In this document: positions 35,804 to 46,025 of the stretch, piece by piece | How positions within the stretch are numbered: the first letter of the stretch is position 1 | Layout of the letters: every line of letters begins with the position of its first letter | Assembly (NCBI RefSeq): GCF_003946325.1 | Contig: NZ_RHNT01000015.1 | Location: forward strand, 1 to 46,025 | Direction: 5' to 3' | From: Companilactobacillus furfuricola | GTDB lineage: Bacteria > Bacillota > Bacilli > Lactobacillales > Lactobacillaceae | Length of the DNA stretch: 46,025 nt | Position numbers and translations under genes: made by a program | Notes under the pieces: generated by a model | Seen by the model: only the letters and a program-made list of their open reading frames with translations | Databases searched by the model: none | What the model was told of the DNA's origin: nothing

Positions 35804-36574
35804 TTATTCATTTCTCGAAGCATAAGCTTGATAAAGCAAAACACCGGTAGCAACTGAGGCGTTTAGACTTTGCACGTGTCCGACCATCGGAATGCTGAGT
35901 GTTTCATCAACTTGTTTTTGAACTAGTGGTGAGACACCTTTTCCTTCATTACCAATGACTAAGGCAATGGCACCTTTAGCATTCCATTGGCGATAGTTGT
36001 GACCTTCCATGGCGGTTCCAAAGACCCAGACGTTCTTCTTCTTGAGGTCTTTGATCGTGTTGACCAAATTAGTCACCCGCACAACTGGCACGTGTTCGAT
36101 GGCACCAGTTGAAGTTTTAGCTACTGTCGAAGTTAGACCTGTTGAACGGTGCTTTGGAATAATGATCCCGTCGACACCGACAGCGTCAGCTGTCCGCATG
36201 ATCGAACCTAGATTGTGAGGGTCTTCGATCTTATCGAGGATCAAGATGAAAGGATCAGTCCCCTTCTTTTCAGCACTCTTAAAAATATCATCTAATTGGG
36301 CGTATTGATAAGTAGCGATGTAAGCAGCCATCCCCTGATGGGTGCCGTTGTCAGTGATCTGATCTAGTTTGTTCTTTGGTACTTCTTGAACGATCAAGCG
36401 GTCTCGTTTAGCTAGTTTGATAGCTTCACCGATGTGTTCGCTCTTTAAGTCTTTTTGAACTAAGACTTTATTGACACGTTCCTTAGCAGTAGGTGATTTG
36501 AGCAATTCTACGACAGCGTGCGTGCCAAAGACTAGTTCACTATCATCGACTTTGTTGTGAGAATTATTTTGCAT
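35804..36574 (-). CDS. rlmB: 23S rRNA (guanosine-2'-O)-methyltransferase RlmB (TrmH/SpoU family)
   Basis: SpoU-family knotted methyltransferase, 256 residues from the ATG at 36574, which has AGGTG before it; a GTG at 36583 is possible. The substrate-binding N-terminal domain (VFGTHAVVELLKS) is followed by the three SpoU motifs: DKIEDPHNLGSIMRTADA, IGNEGKGVSP and SLNASVATGVLLY. It overlaps mrnC by 11 bases. Confidence 0.95.
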   Translation of the reverse strand: MQNNSHNKVDDSELVFGTHAVVELLKSPTAKERVNKVLVQKDLKSEHIGEAIKLAKRDRLIVQEVPKNKLDQITDNGTHQGMAAYIATYQYAQLDDIFKSAEKKGTDPFILILDKIEDPHNLGSIMRTADAVGVDGIIIPKHRSTGLTSTVAKTSTGAIEHVPVVRVTNLVNTIKDLKKKNVWVFGTAMEGHNYRQWNAKGAIALVIGNEGKGVSPLVQKQVDETLSIPMVGHVQSLNASVATGVLLYQAYASRNE

Positions 36575-36968
36575 TCGTTTCACCTGCTTCTACCTTTTTG
36601 ATACACCAGTCGATCAATTCGACTAGGCGTTCTTTGTTCTTTGTGAGGTCTAAATAGCCCATTAAAGCTTCAAATCCGGTCGACATGTGATAAGTCACCA
36701 CGTCGGTGTTTTTCGCCTTAGTATATTTCTTGGCATTGCGACCATTTTTGTAGATCCGGAGCTCTTCGTCAGATAGGACGTTTTCTTCGATCATCAAGTT
36801 GATCAAAGCTGCCTGAGCTTTAGCAGAGACGAATTGTTTCGACATCTTTTGCAGTTCGTTGACTTTGGTCGTTCCGGTCTCTAAGACGTGTTCACGAATG
36901 TATACTTCATAAACGGCATCGCCTAAGTATGCTAGTGTCACGCCATTTAATTGTTCTAGTTTAATCAT
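36564..36968 (-). CDS. mrnC: Mini-ribonuclease III
   Basis: Catalytic RNase III domain without a double-stranded RNA-binding domain, 134 residues. It trims 23S rRNA ends in B. subtilis. The active-site segment [16 protein letters not shown] contains D17 and E21. It lies between cysS and rlmB, overlapping both by a few bases, so the three are translationally linked. Confidence 0.97.
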   Translation of the reverse strand: MIKLEQLNGVTLAYLGDAVYEVYIREHVLETGTTKVNELQKMSKQFVSAKAQAALINLMIEENVLSDEELRIYKNGRNAKKYTKAKNTDVVTYHMSTGFEALMGYLDLTKNKERLVELIDWCIKKVEAGETNAK

Positions 36969-38367
36969 CTAAATGCCACCGTGTTCCTTGTGGTGTGTCC
37001 TCAAGGATCACACCCATTTCCTTTAGTTGATCACGCAATTTATCACTAGTTGCGAAATCTTTATTAGCGCGAGCTTCGTCACGTTGATCGACTAGTGTTT
37101 GAATATCGTCTGATAATTCGCCCTTTTGGTCGAACTTCACACCGAGGATACCGGCTAATTGTGTGAGAGTATCCAAGATCAGCTTCACATCGTCAGAATT
37201 GACTTGCTCTTGACTATTGTAGTTGTTAGCTAGACTAACTAATTCAAAGATCGATGTCAAAGCATTTTGGACGTTGAAATCGTCATCCATCGCCGTCTTG
37301 TAGTCGGCAACGATATTATCGATCTCAGACTTAATTGCTGAGTCGCTTGGACCGTCAGCGTTTTTCGTTCTAAATTCCAAGTTACTGTAAGCTGTCTTGA
37401 TCTTCTCCAAGTTGTCAGCTGCTTTTTGGAGATTTGACTTCGAGTATTCCAGTGGTCGACGATAGTGCGTTGATGATAAAAAGAAGCGGATCACTTGGGG
37501 GTCAGTTGTTTTGACTAAGTCGTGGACTGTAACGAAGTTACCGAGTGACTTGCTCATCTTCTCATTGTTTTCGACAGTTACGAAACCATTGTGCATCCAG
37601 TAATTGACGAATTTCTCACCAGTCTCAGCTTCTGATTGAGCGATCTCATTTTCGTGATGTGGAAATTCAAGATCTTGACCGCCACCGTGGATGTCGAAGT
37701 TGTTGCCTAAATACTTGGTCGACATGACGGAACATTCGATATGCCAGCCGGGACGGCCTTCTCCCCAAGGAGAATCCCATTTGATCTCGCCTGGTTTAGC
37801 TTTTTTCCAGAGGGCAAAGTCGATTGGGTCTTGCTTCTTCTTGAACTCTTCTTCGCCAACGTGTTCACTGGCACCTTCAACTAATTGGTCGATATCCATT
37901 TTAGAAAGTTGACCATAATTCTTGAATTTGCGAGCCCGGTAGAAGACATCCCCTTGTGATTCGTAGGCATAGCCTTTGTCGATCAAGACTTTGATGAAGT
38001 TGATTATCTCGGGGATATTATCTGTTGCCCGCGGATTGACAGTAGCTTTTTGAACGTTCAATTGACCCACGTCTTCAAAAAAAGCTTTGATAAACTTATT
38101 TGCCACTTCTGGGACTGTGATGTTCTCTCGGGCAGCTTCTTTGATCATCTTGTCGTCAACGTCTGTGAAGTTGGAAACGAATTTAACGTCGTAACCAATA
38201 TATTCTAAATATCGTCTAACCGTATCAAAAGCAACGATCGAGCGACCATTTCCGATGTGAATATAATTATAAACTGTTGGTCCACAGACATACATATTCA
38301 CGTGACCGGGTTCGATCGGTTTAAATTCTTCTTTTTGTCGTGTGTACGTATTAAATATTTTCAGCAT
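36961..38367 (-). CDS. cysS: Cysteine-tRNA ligase
   Basis: Charges tRNA-Cys. Class I synthetase of 468 residues with the HIGN form of the HIGH motif (37-40), zinc ligand Cys28 in YVCGPTVYN, the second zinc segment ([20 protein letters not shown]), and KMSKSLGN. It lies behind gltX, with a strong hairpin between the two, and overlaps mrnC by eight bases. Confidence 0.99.
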   Translation of the reverse strand: MLKIFNTYTRQKEEFKPIEPGHVNMYVCGPTVYNYIHIGNGRSIVAFDTVRRYLEYIGYDVKFVSNFTDVDDKMIKEAARENITVPEVANKFIKAFFEDVGQLNVQKATVNPRATDNIPEIINFIKVLIDKGYAYESQGDVFYRARKFKNYGQLSKMDIDQLVEGASEHVGEEEFKKKQDPIDFALWKKAKPGEIKWDSPWGEGRPGWHIECSVMSTKYLGNNFDIHGGGQDLEFPHHENEIAQSEAETGEKFVNYWMHNGFVTVENNEKMSKSLGNFVTVHDLVKTTDPQVIRFFLSSTHYRRPLEYSKSNLQKAADNLEKIKTAYSNLEFRTKNADGPSDSAIKSEIDNIVADYKTAMDDDFNVQNALTSIFELVSLANNYNSQEQVNSDDVKLILDTLTQLAGILGVKFDQKGELSDDIQTLVDQRDEARANKDFATSDKLRDQLKEMGVILEDTPQGTRWHLDD

Positions 38368-38385
38368 CTATATCACCTATATAAA

Positions 38386-38424
38386 AAGAGGTTGAGGCAA
38401 AACAATGTTTTCCTTCAACCTCTT
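38386..38424 (-). terminator. Terminator between gltX and cysS
   Basis: Arms AAGAGGTTGA/TCAACCTCTT around a 19-base middle that can extend the stem, with five T on the minus strand. The cysS start lies about 20 bases further, so read-through or a hidden promoter must drive cysS. Confidence 0.8.
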
Positions 38425-38443
38425 GTTTTGTACCTTCCGGTAC

Positions 38444-39940
38444 TTATTTCATTTGATCTAATGTCTTATCAATATTCTTAAGTGCTGCATCGCGACCGAA
38501 TAACTCGATAGCTTCAGCAATAGCTGGACCATGCATCGTACGTGTTGTAGCGATTCTGGCAGGCATATAAAGTTTTCTACCTTTAACGCCAGTATCAGCA
38601 CGAACGCCTTGAATAGCAGCCATGATCTGTGAAGCTGTGAAACGATCTAGTTTCTCAAGCTTGCCACGAAGGTCTTCGATAGCAGTTCTGGCATCGTCAT
38701 CAGCTAATTCCTTTTGCTCATCGTCAGTCAAAACTTCTGGTTGATCGAAGAAGATATCAGCTAGATCAACGATTTGTTGCGTATAACTCATTTGTGGCAT
38801 GTAAAGTTCTGTTAAATGTCTGACCCATTGGATCGTGTTTGTATCTGGGTTTGCGGGGATCTTCTTAGCAACGATCAAATTTTCGATCACTAAGTCGGAG
38901 ATCTCACTAACGTCAGCGTTCTTGACGTATTGGTTGTTGACCCATTCGAGTTTCTTTTGGTCGAATTTAGCAGGTGATTTACTCAAACGATTCTCATCAA
39001 AGATCTTGATGAATTGTTTACGGTTGAATAATTCATCTTCACCGACTGGTGACCAGCCTAGTAATGTAATGAAGTTGAACATTGCTTCAGGAAGATAGCC
39101 TAATTCACGATATTGTTCGATGAATTGGAGCACTGATTCATCACGCTTACTTAACTTCTTACCAGTTTCTGTATTGATGATCAATGTCATATGACCGAAT
39201 TTTGGTGCTTCCCAACCTAAGGCATCATAGATCATGATCTGCTTAGGTGTATTAGCAACGTGATCATCACCACGTAAGACATGACTGATCTTCATCAAAT
39301 GGTCGTCAACAACTACGGCAAAGTTGTAAGTTGGCATACCGTCACGTTTTTGGATGACCCAGTCGCCACCTAATGTATCTGATTCAATGGAAACTTTACC
39401 TTTAACGATATCATCCCAAACGTAGTCCTTGCCAACTGGGACATGGATACGGACAACGGGAGTAATTCCAGCGTCTTTAGCGGCTTGGATCTTTTGATCC
39501 TTTTCTTCTTCGCTCATTCCAGCAAATTCATATTCGTAATGTGGCATTTCACCACGTGCTTCTTGATCTTCACGCATCTTAGTCAATTCATCTTCTGAAA
39601 GATATGATTCATAAGCTAAGCCTTTGTCGAGAAGTTCTTTAATATATTTTTGATAAATATCTTTCCGTTCTGATTGACGATATGGACCAAAGTCACCACC
39701 GACATCTGGACCTTCATCCCAGTCAACGCCTAACCATTTAAGGTTTTCTAGTTGACTCTTTTCGCCGCCTTCAACGTTTCTCTTCGTATCAGTATCTTCG
39801 ATACGAATGATGAATTTTCCTTTGTGATGACGTGCGAATAAGTAATTAAAAATTGCTGTTCTCGCATTACCAATATGTAGATGTCCTGTAGGACTTGGAG
39901 CATATCTTACTCGAATATCATTATTTGCTTTGTTTGCCAC
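38444..39940 (-). CDS. gltX: Glutamate-tRNA ligase
   Basis: Class I synthetase charging tRNA-Glu (and in Firmicutes often tRNA-Gln). It has 498 residues from the GTG at 39940, placed by GGGGAG; the upstream part of the frame overlaps yacL and is not family-like. HIGN (22-25) and KLSKRDE are present. It overlaps the end of yacL by 20 bases and is the usual neighbour in B. subtilis. Confidence 0.97.
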   Translation of the reverse strand: MANKANNDIRVRYAPSPTGHLHIGNARTAIFNYLFARHHKGKFIIRIEDTDTKRNVEGGEKSQLENLKWLGVDWDEGPDVGGDFGPYRQSERKDIYQKYIKELLDKGLAYESYLSEDELTKMREDQEARGEMPHYEYEFAGMSEEEKDQKIQAAKDAGITPVVRIHVPVGKDYVWDDIVKGKVSIESDTLGGDWVIQKRDGMPTYNFAVVVDDHLMKISHVLRGDDHVANTPKQIMIYDALGWEAPKFGHMTLIINTETGKKLSKRDESVLQFIEQYRELGYLPEAMFNFITLLGWSPVGEDELFNRKQFIKIFDENRLSKSPAKFDQKKLEWVNNQYVKNADVSEISDLVIENLIVAKKIPANPDTNTIQWVRHLTELYMPQMSYTQQIVDLADIFFDQPEVLTDDEQKELADDDARTAIEDLRGKLEKLDRFTASQIMAAIQGVRADTGVKGRKLYMPARIATTRTMHGPAIAEAIELFGRDAALKNIDKTLDQMK

Positions 39941-41117
39941 TTTTACGTTCTCCCCTTTTTCTAGTTGACTTACTTGGTTTGTTATCCGCAGATTTCTTTG
40001 GATTCTTGGCCGAAATACCATTGAATGAGTGTTTTGGCTTGGTGAAGATCATCTTACCGGCATCAGTTTGTAATGCACTAGTTACAACGACCTCCAATGA
40101 TTTATTGATGAAGTATTTTCCTTCTTCAACAACAACCATCGTACCGTCTTCAAGGTAAGCAACACCTTGCTCGCGTTCAGTACCTTCCTTTATAACTTTA
40201 ACAGTCATTGTTTCTCCTGGCAAAACCATTGGTTTCAAAACTTTGGCTAGTTCATTAATATTGAGAACTTTGACGTTTTGAAATTCGCTCACCTTGTTTA
40301 AATTATAATCGTTTGTTAAGACCGCGCCACCAATTTCTTTGGCAAGTTTCAACAATTTGTTATCAACTTCTGGAATATTGTCATAATCTCGTGTTGTCGT
40401 TTCATAATTAATGGTTTGATCCATTTTGAGCTGATTCAAAATATCTAGACCGCGTCGACCACGCTCTCGTTTTTGATTATCAGAAGAGTCAGATATCAGC
40501 TGCAATTCATGCACGACAAAGTCAGGGATCATCAATTTCCCTTCCAAAAAGCCAGTCTGAGCTAGTTGATGGACACGCCCATCAATGATGACCGATGTGT
40601 CCAAGATCTTATACGGATAAAAATCTTTTTCAGTCGCCCTTTCAATGATATCACCATCACTAGCCAATTTATCGTTTGATTTTCTCTTTGAGTTAGTAAA
40701 ACCCTTTAAATCGTTCCTGCGAGTCGTTCCGATCCGAAATCCTAAGAAACCAAAGATGATCATTAGGATCAACGGAATGATGATATTAAAGGTCGTCGAC
40801 CGCATCATATAAAATGGGATCGAGATAATATTAGCTAGGATCAAGCCACCGATCAAAAACAGCGCTCCGTAAATGATCCAGCTTGGAGACCTGGAACCTA
40901 AGTCCTTTTCAATTCGTTCGTTTAAGCGAGTCAAGGGTTCGACGAAAGGAAATGAGAAAAAATAAAAAATAATGCCGCCAGTAAGTCCGTCGACATACCC
41001 ATTATTGACCCAACGAATATCATATACACCAGTCACTCGCCACAATGATGGCAAAACTGTCACGCCGACAGCAATACCGATCAAGGCAAAGATGACATTT
41101 ACTATAATTTTTCGCAT
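39921..41117 (-). CDS. yacL: PIN/TRAM domain membrane protein YacL
   Basis: A 398-residue protein with four N-terminal membrane segments, a PIN nuclease-like domain starting at [17 protein letters not shown] with conserved acidic residues, and a TRAM domain ([12 protein letters not shown]...GTMVVVEEG) followed by a Lys/Ser-rich tail. The family is conserved in Firmicutes; its role is not settled, with RNA cleavage suspected. It is coded between radA and gltX, as in B. subtilis. Confidence 0.95.
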   Translation of the reverse strand: MRKIIVNVIFALIGIAVGVTVLPSLWRVTGVYDIRWVNNGYVDGLTGGIIFYFFSFPFVEPLTRLNERIEKDLGSRSPSWIIYGALFLIGGLILANIISIPFYMMRSTTFNIIIPLILMIIFGFLGFRIGTTRRNDLKGFTNSKRKSNDKLASDGDIIERATEKDFYPYKILDTSVIIDGRVHQLAQTGFLEGKLMIPDFVVHELQLISDSSDNQKRERGRRGLDILNQLKMDQTINYETTTRDYDNIPEVDNKLLKLAKEIGGAVLTNDYNLNKVSEFQNVKVLNINELAKVLKPMVLPGETMTVKVIKEGTEREQGVAYLEDGTMVVVEEGKYFINKSLEVVVTSALQTDAGKMIFTKPKHSFNGISAKNPKKSADNKPSKSTRKRGERKSGKQSK

Positions 41118-41132
41118 CTAAAACCTCCTATA

Positions 41133-42500
41133 TTAAAAAGTTTTACTCATCGCTTCAGCTACGGTGCTGACACCGATGACTTGGATCTGTTGATCTTTGA
41201 CCCAATCGCCGAGATTGTTCTTGGGAATGAATATCCGTTTGAAGCCAAGCTTTTCAGCTTCGTTGACTCGCTGATCGATCCGATTGACCCGTCTGATCTC
41301 CCCAGTCAAACCGACTTCTCCAACAAAACAATCAGTGGCAGAGATCCCCAAATTCTTGTAACTTGAAGCGATCGACATCGCCAATGCTAGATCAATGGCT
41401 GGTTCATCAAGTTTGACGCCACCAGTTGACTTCAAATACGCATCTTGGTTTTGGAGCATCAAATTACCCCGCTTCTCCAAAACTGCCATGATGACTGAGA
41501 CCCGATTGTGATCCAGACCTGTTGCCGTTCGTTTGGCATTTCCAAAGATCGTCGGCGTGATCAGCGATTGGATCTCGACTAAGATGGGACGTGTCCCCTC
41601 CATAGAGACGACAACGGCTGAACCATTAGTATCTTTGAGCCGCTCCTCCAAAAAGATCTCAGAAGGGTTTTCCACTTCGGAAAGTCCTTGCGTCTGCATT
41701 TCAAAAATACCGATCTCATTAGTCGAACCGAAACGATTCTTGACCGAGCGCAAGATCCGATAACTGTGATGAGTATCCCCTTCAAAATATAGCACTGTAT
41801 CTACCATGTGTTCCAGTATCTTTGGACCAGCGATAGCTCCACCTTTGGTCACGTGACCAACGACGAAGACAGTGATATTTTGTTGTTTAGCGATATTCAT
41901 CAATTCTGCGGTCACTTCTCTGATCTGCGAAACGCTACCGACAGCTGAGCCGATCTCAGGTTCGTCCATCGTTTGCACCGAATCGATGATCAAATAATCG
42001 GGTTTTAGTTCATCGATCGTTTGGCGAATATAACTCATGTCAGTCTGAGGGTAGACGTATAAGTCGTCCCCATTGATCCCTAATCGATCGGCTCGCATCT
42101 TGATCTGCGAAGCACTCTCTTCACCAGAAACGTATAAAACTTTGCCCGAATTCTTCTGCAGTTGACCAGAAACTTGGAGCAAGAGCGTTGATTTCCCGAT
42201 ACCGGGATCTCCACCGATCAAAATGAGTGACCCTGGTACGATCCCGCCGCCTAGGACCCGATTCAATTCAGACAAGTCCGTCTTGATCCGCGGTTCCTTT
42301 TCAAACGAAACGCTGTTGATCTTCTGCGGTTTGATCTCGAGATCACTCGTCCGACGGCTCGGAGTCGACTTAACTGCTTCAGTGTGTTCAACTTCTTCGA
42401 CCATTTGATTCCAAGAACCACAGTTAGGACACCTTCCTAAATACTTCGGTGAAACATAACCACAGCTTTGGCAGACGAATTTGCTTTTAGATTTTGCCAA
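41133..42500 (-). CDS. radA: DNA repair protein RadA
   Basis: Hexameric helicase-like protein that extends recombination branches. It has 455 residues from a TTG at 42500, placed by AAGGA and by the family start [14 protein letters not shown]; the longer frame to 42554 overlaps dut. Features in order: four-Cys zinc finger (Cys10, 13, 24, 27), Walker [11 protein letters not shown], the RadA-specific VKNRFG motif, and a Lon-like C-terminal domain. Confidence 0.96.
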   Translation of the reverse strand: MAKSKSKFVCQSCGYVSPKYLGRCPNCGSWNQMVEEVEHTEAVKSTPSRRTSDLEIKPQKINSVSFEKEPRIKTDLSELNRVLGGGIVPGSLILIGGDPGIGKSTLLLQVSGQLQKNSGKVLYVSGEESASQIKMRADRLGINGDDLYVYPQTDMSYIRQTIDELKPDYLIIDSVQTMDEPEIGSAVGSVSQIREVTAELMNIAKQQNITVFVVGHVTKGGAIAGPKILEHMVDTVLYFEGDTHHSYRILRSVKNRFGSTNEIGIFEMQTQGLSEVENPSEIFLEERLKDTNGSAVVVSMEGTRPILVEIQSLITPTIFGNAKRTATGLDHNRVSVIMAVLEKRGNLMLQNQDAYLKSTGGVKLDEPAIDLALAMSIASSYKNLGISATDCFVGEVGLTGEIRRVNRIDQRVNEAEKLGFKRIFIPKNNLGDWVKDQQIQVIGVSTVAEAMSKTF

Positions 42501-42519
42501 TCGATCGTTTCCTTCTTTC

Positions 42520-43065
42520 TTATTTAATACCTGATGATCCAAAGCCACCTTCACGTTGCTTTAGACCACCTTGATCGTCGTCAGTTGTCAGATATTTGGT
42601 AAAAATACCTTGAGCTAAACGATCGCCTTTTTTAATGTGATAATCTTTTGGGAAAAAGTTGATCAGTTGAATGAACAATTCTCCCTCATTACCACTGTTG
42701 TTGTAGTAATCTGCATCGACGACGCCGATTCCATTTGGGATCGAAAGTCCTCGTTTGAGCGGATTGCTCGAGCGACTTGCGACGATCAAGACTTCATCAT
42801 CTTGCATATAGGCTTTAACACCTGTTGGTACTAAAACTGGCTTGATAGCATTTTGAATCTCATCAAGTTTGGTGTCATCCATTTTACCCTTATTTAGGAG
42901 AAATTTGATAGCATTTACTACTCCAAATTTCCACATTGAAGGAACGACAAAATCAACCGCACTTTCAATGTCATAGCCAGCTGCTTTTTTAGTTTGGCGT
43001 TTTGGTAAATTGATCCCTTGACCACGATATTTTTCTACGATTTCAAACCCACGTTGTTTTGACAA
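42520..43065 (-). CDS. dut: dUTP diphosphatase
   Basis: Hydrolyses dUTP to dUMP, keeping uracil out of DNA. The trimeric dUTPase motifs are present: [41 protein letters not shown] and the C-terminal GGFGSSG. With 181 residues it is longer than the usual 145-150; the extra part is a charged stretch around residues 55-75 ([15 protein letters not shown]) between motifs 1 and 2. The start is TTG with GGAG nine bases before it. It lies directly upstream of radA. Confidence 0.93.
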   Translation of the reverse strand: MSKQRGFEIVEKYRGQGINLPKRQTKKAAGYDIESAVDFVVPSMWKFGVVNAIKFLLNKGKMDDTKLDEIQNAIKPVLVPTGVKAYMQDDEVLIVASRSSNPLKRGLSIPNGIGVVDADYYNNSGNEGELFIQLINFFPKDYHIKKGDRLAQGIFTKYLTTDDDQGGLKQREGGFGSSGIK

Positions 43066-43191
43066 TATTACATTCTCCTTTTTCAGTCTCAGTCACTTAA
43101 AATGATATCATTTAAACATGGTCAATACACTGACTTTCCCGACTTATTAAGGTAAGATTAAAGTAAATGTGTGAATTGAAGGGGGCTTTTT

Positions 43192-43509
43192 ATGGAAATA
43201 AGACATAGCGAGAATCGTTTTTACATTTTTGAGCCAGATACCGGCAAAGAAATTGGCGAAATAACTTACTCAACTGTCAAAGATGGCGTCATCGCTATCG
43301 ACCACACACGTGTCGATGATACTTATCAAGGACACGGACTTGCGGGTAAGTTATTGAACTCATTACTAGACTATGCCGACTTGAAGAGTCTCAAGGTCGT
43401 ACCCGTTTGCGAATATGCTAAAGCAGCATTCAAGAAGCGACCTGAGATCAGATTTTTATTAGCCGACAACTACCAACAACTATTGAAGGATTTAGAGGAG
43501 GAAGAATAG
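43192..43509 (+). CDS. Small GNAT-fold N-acetyltransferase (YidJ/YjdJ-like)
   Basis: A 105-residue acetyltransferase of the short GNAT group. The acetyl-CoA loop is [13 protein letters not shown], followed by [20 protein letters not shown], which is the family's second motif. The substrate is not known. A GGGGGC stretch precedes the ATG. It is divergent from dut and its stop overlaps the rpiA start by one base, so the two are coupled. A weak promoter CTGACT-N17-TAAGAT lies near 43130. Confidence 0.88.
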   Translation: MEIRHSENRFYIFEPDTGKEIGEITYSTVKDGVIAIDHTRVDDTYQGHGLAGKLLNSLLDYADLKSLKVVPVCEYAKAAFKKRPEIRFLLADNYQQLLKDLEEEE

Positions 43510-44198
43510 TGAATCAAGACGAACTTAAAAAAGCCGTAGGTGTTAGATCAGTAGATTTTATCGAAAGTAATTCGATCGTAGGACTAGGAACAGGATCGAC
43601 AGTTTACTACATGATCGAGGAACTTGGTCGCAGATACCAAGCTGGTGAGATCAAAAATATCGTTGGTGTTTCCACATCATCACGTTCACAAAAACAAGCT
43701 GAAAATCTTGGCATTCCGATGAAGGACTTAAATGAAGTCGATCATATCGATCTAACGATCGACGGTGCCGATCAAATCGATAAGAATTTCCAAGGTATCA
43801 AAGGTGGCGGTGCTGCTCACTTGTTAGAGAAAATGGTTGCAACTAACTCTCATCGTAATCTTTGGATCGTCGATCAATCGAAGATGGCTGACGAATTGGG
43901 TAGTTTCCCCTTACCGATCGAAGTTATTCCCTTCGGCTGCCAAAAGACTTTTGACGATTTAGCTAAAGAAAATCTCAAACCAGAATTCCGTCTCGATGAA
44001 AACGGCGACCGCGTTTTGACACACAACAAAAATTACGTTATTGACTTAAAAAATGGTCACATCGCCCACCCTCACCTACTAGCTGATTGGTTAGATCATC
44101 AAGTTGGAATTGTTGCACATGGACTATTTCTTGATATAGTGAATACTGTAATCGTTGGCTATGATGACGGTCCAAAAGTCATCGACAACATTAGATAA
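43509..44198 (+). CDS. rpiA: Ribose-5-phosphate isomerase A
   Basis: Interconverts ribose 5-phosphate and ribulose 5-phosphate. The 229 residues contain [16 protein letters not shown], the catalytic [11 protein letters not shown] and [11 protein letters not shown]. The start is GTG, overlapping the preceding stop (TAGTG), with GAGGAGG upstream. PepC follows 19 bases after the stop. Confidence 0.98.
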   Translation: MNQDELKKAVGVRSVDFIESNSIVGLGTGSTVYYMIEELGRRYQAGEIKNIVGVSTSSRSQKQAENLGIPMKDLNEVDHIDLTIDGADQIDKNFQGIKGGGAAHLLEKMVATNSHRNLWIVDQSKMADELGSFPLPIEVIPFGCQKTFDDLAKENLKPEFRLDENGDRVLTHNKNYVIDLKNGHIAHPHLLADWLDHQVGIVAHGLFLDIVNTVIVGYDDGPKVIDNIR

Positions 44199-44217
44199 TT
44201 TAAAGGGAGAGTAATAC

Positions 44218-45561
44218 ATGACTAAGGAAATCACATCAAAAGAACTATCAGATTTTCAAAAAGCATTTGAAGACACTCCAGGTTCATCTGCCATTAAGAA
44301 TGCTGTCGCAAATAATGGTATTTATAAATCTAGTGAAACACTTGCTTCACAAATCGCAATGGATCCTACCTTCTCAGTCGAGATCGATACTGGTTCGGTT
44401 GCCGACCAAAAGCAATCCGGCTTGTGCTGGGTCTTTGCTGCTTTAAACACTATGAGACATCCTATCCAAACAGATTTCAAGATCAAAGGTTTTGAACTAT
44501 CTGAAGGCTACATGGAATTTTGGGACAAGTTAGAAAAGTCGAATTTCTTCTACGAAAATGTCATTAATACGGCAGCTTTGCCAATTGGTGATCGCAAAGT
44601 CGACTTCTTGATGACAACACCTCAACAAGACGGTGGTCAATGGGACATGGTCATGGCTTTGGTTCAAAAATACGGCGTCGTTCCTAAGAGCGTGATGCCA
44701 GATACAGCCAGCCGGACCAATTCTCGTGAATTGAATGCTGTACTCAATACTAAATTACGCAAAAATGCCGTAACTTTACGTAAGTTAGTTAATGACGGTG
44801 AATCAGAGACTGATATTCAAAGACAAAAGGACGAAATGTTAGCTGAGATCTACAAGATCTTAGTTTATACGATTGGCGAACCACCTGCTAAATTTGATTG
44901 GGCTTATCGTGATGACGATAAGAAGTATCACAAGGAAACTGATATCACACCAGTCGAATTTTTCAACAAGTACGTTGGTTGGGATATCGACAACTACATT
45001 TCAACTATTAATGCACCTACTGAGGACAAGCCATACAATCACGTTTATACTGTTGAGCTTTTAGGAAATGTTGTTGGTGGCCGTCAAGTTCGTCATTTGA
45101 ACTTGGAGCTGCAAAACTTTAAAGACTTGGCCGTTAAGCAATTGCAATCTGGTGAAGTGGTTTGGTTCGGAAGCGATGTTGTGCAAAGCTCCGACCGTAA
45201 GCTTGGTATTATGGATACTAAGATCTATGATCTTGCTGGATTGTTTGATACTGATTTCAGCATGACTAAGGCTGAACGTCTTGATTACGTTGAGAGTATG
45301 ATGGATCACGCTATGGTTATTACTGGTGTTGACTTGGACGAGAATGGTAAGCCTACTAAGTGGAAGGTTGAAAATTCTTGGGGTGAAAAAGTCGGTACTA
45401 AGGGTTATTTTGTTATGAGTGACGATTGGTTTAATGAGTTTGTTTATCAGTTGGTTATTAACAAGGATCTTTTGAGTGATGACTTGAAAGCTACATTTGA
45501 TAAAGAGACTAAAGATCCTAAGGTTCTTGCTCCTTGGGATCCTATGGGTGCTTTAGCATAG
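44218..45561 (+). CDS. pepC: Aminopeptidase C (bleomycin hydrolase family)
   Basis: Cytoplasmic papain-like aminopeptidase of 447 residues, a broad peptidase in the nitrogen supply of lactic acid bacteria. Catalytic Cys70 lies in QKQSGLCWVFAALN; the His is in MDHAMVITGVD and the Asn in VENSWGEK. A C-terminal arm ending PMGALA fits the family, whose end reaches into the active site. A GGGAG ribosome binding site precedes the ATG. A terminator follows 14 bases after the stop. Confidence 0.99.
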   Translation: MTKEITSKELSDFQKAFEDTPGSSAIKNAVANNGIYKSSETLASQIAMDPTFSVEIDTGSVADQKQSGLCWVFAALNTMRHPIQTDFKIKGFELSEGYMEFWDKLEKSNFFYENVINTAALPIGDRKVDFLMTTPQQDGGQWDMVMALVQKYGVVPKSVMPDTASRTNSRELNAVLNTKLRKNAVTLRKLVNDGESETDIQRQKDEMLAEIYKILVYTIGEPPAKFDWAYRDDDKKYHKETDITPVEFFNKYVGWDIDNYISTINAPTEDKPYNHVYTVELLGNVVGGRQVRHLNLELQNFKDLAVKQLQSGEVVWFGSDVVQSSDRKLGIMDTKIYDLAGLFDTDFSMTKAERLDYVESMMDHAMVITGVDLDENGKPTKWKVENSWGEKVGTKGYFVMSDDWFNEFVYQLVINKDLLSDDLKATFDKETKDPKVLAPWDPMGALA

Positions 45562-45575
45562 GGTTTTATTGAAAA

Positions 45576-45600
45576 GTCGGTTTTTATACCGGCTTTTTTT
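45576..45600 (+). terminator. Terminator of pepC
   Basis: Arms GTCGGT/ACCGGC (one G-U pair) with a six-base loop and seven T. Repeat copy E5 starts directly behind it. Confidence 0.85.
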
Positions 45601-45604
45601 GATA

Positions 45605-45839
45605 TATAGATGTAAGAGAGCTATGGCAGACAGAGGCGTTTTTCTTTGTTGGAGGTCTGTTAGTTTGTTTGGTTAGGTTGAGGTAGTAGTTTGGTTGCAC
45701 GTTCAATGCCGACTCCGGGGCCCGGGGATACAGCCGCAGAACGCTGCCGACATCGATTTGAGCTCCTCGAAGAAGTACGCTTCGACGATCTCAAATACGA
45801 GTCTTATTCTAAGCGGTAAAACCGCTAAGAATAATTTGG
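45605..45839 (+). repeat. Structured repeat element, copy E5 (5' part, split by an intron)
   Basis: It shares with E4 (opposite strand) the leading block GCTATGGCAGACAGAGGCG, the hairpin CAGAC/GTCTG, GTTCAATGCCG, the outer-stem 5' arm, and GAACGCTGCCG. The hairpin TTTGAG../..CTCAAA has distal stem TCGAAG/CTTCGA and loop AAGTACG. The next hairpin is TTATTCT/AGAATAA enclosing GCGGT/ACCGC. It breaks off after AATTTGG, where E4 continues with CGGCTGAG and where this copy meets the intron. Confidence 0.9.
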
Positions 45840-46025
45840 GTGCGCTCGGCATGGGCGTTAGCTAGGTGATGAAAGTTCACTGTAAGCCGTAGTAGTCGGA
45901 ATCACGAGTTGAGGACAAGGGTGTCCACCGCGAGGTGGAATCTGAAGAAAGTCTAAAGCAAAGTACTGAGCTGATGTACAAGAATCGACTAATAGGCCGG
46001 AAATGCAGGATAAGTTTGCCCAACA
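45840..46025 (+). mobile_element. Group II intron, 5' end (domain I)
   Basis: Begins GTGCGC, fitting the GUGYG 5' splice consensus, immediately after AATTTGG of repeat E5. The following bases look like domain I of bacterial group II introns, for example AGTCGGAATCACGAGTTGAGG and the hairpin GGTGTCCACCGCGAGGTGGAA. The remainder, including any maturase, is outside the window. Same orientation and same insertion point as the intron whose 3' end is at 1-69, so they are probably copies of one intron. Confidence 0.88.

Overview
The window looks like a chromosomal piece of a low-GC lactic acid bacterium of the Lactobacillaceae. The evidence is B. subtilis-like core operons in lactobacillus form: groESL with CIRCE, dnaX-ebfC-recR, rplKAJL-nusG-secE, gltX-cysS-mrnC-rlmB-sigH, a mannose PTS, PepC and an ECF folate transporter with a THF riboswitch. 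A Companilactobacillus-like genus is my guess only. Most genes lie on the minus strand. No rRNA or tRNA genes were seen.

Layout: 1-69 is the 3' end of a group II intron. 70-700 holds two copies of a structured repeat. 789-3844 holds groEL, groES, a YdiL-type CPBP protease and a small immunity-like gene. 3885-7184 is the manLMN-manO mannose PTS operon, followed by an A-rich stretch without genes and a third repeat copy. 8427-12115 holds manA, rex and the ABC-F gene ydiF. 12240-18564 is a type II CRISPR-Cas island of the S. thermophilus CRISPR1 kind (array, long Csn2, Cas2, Cas1, tracrRNA, Cas9). 18669-20935 is tsaD-rimI-tsaB. 21396-26064 holds folT, an acyl-ACP thioesterase, rsmI, yabA, holB, darA and tmk. 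26485-26857 is a fourth repeat copy. 26896-30550 holds yaaL, recR, ebfC, dnaX, SRP RNA and tadA. 30553-43065 is the ribosomal protein and translation block through dut. 43192-45561 (plus strand) holds a GNAT gene, rpiA and pepC. 45605-45839 is a fifth repeat copy, cut at 45840 by the 5' end of a group II intron that runs off the window.

Two things stand out. First, five copies of a large (about 240-370 nt) GC-rich structured element share short conserved motifs, while their stems change on both sides so that pairing is kept. The four copies whose 5' end is visible sit just behind a co-oriented Rho-independent terminator. Two copies are interrupted by a group II intron at exactly the same position, and the copy at 26485-26857 shows the empty site. 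I do not recognise this family. Second, the CRISPR-Cas island is damaged in its proteins but not in its RNAs. cas9 is broken by two separate one-base losses, each in an A7 run, and cas1 has an in-frame TGA 37 codons before its natural end. The tracrRNA, the catalytic motifs and the leader-side repeats look intact.

In B. subtilis the order tsaB-rimI-tsaD-ydiF-rex...ydiL-groES-groEL is known. Here that backbone is recognisable, with the CRISPR island set between tsaD and ydiF and the mannose genes set between rex and ydiL.
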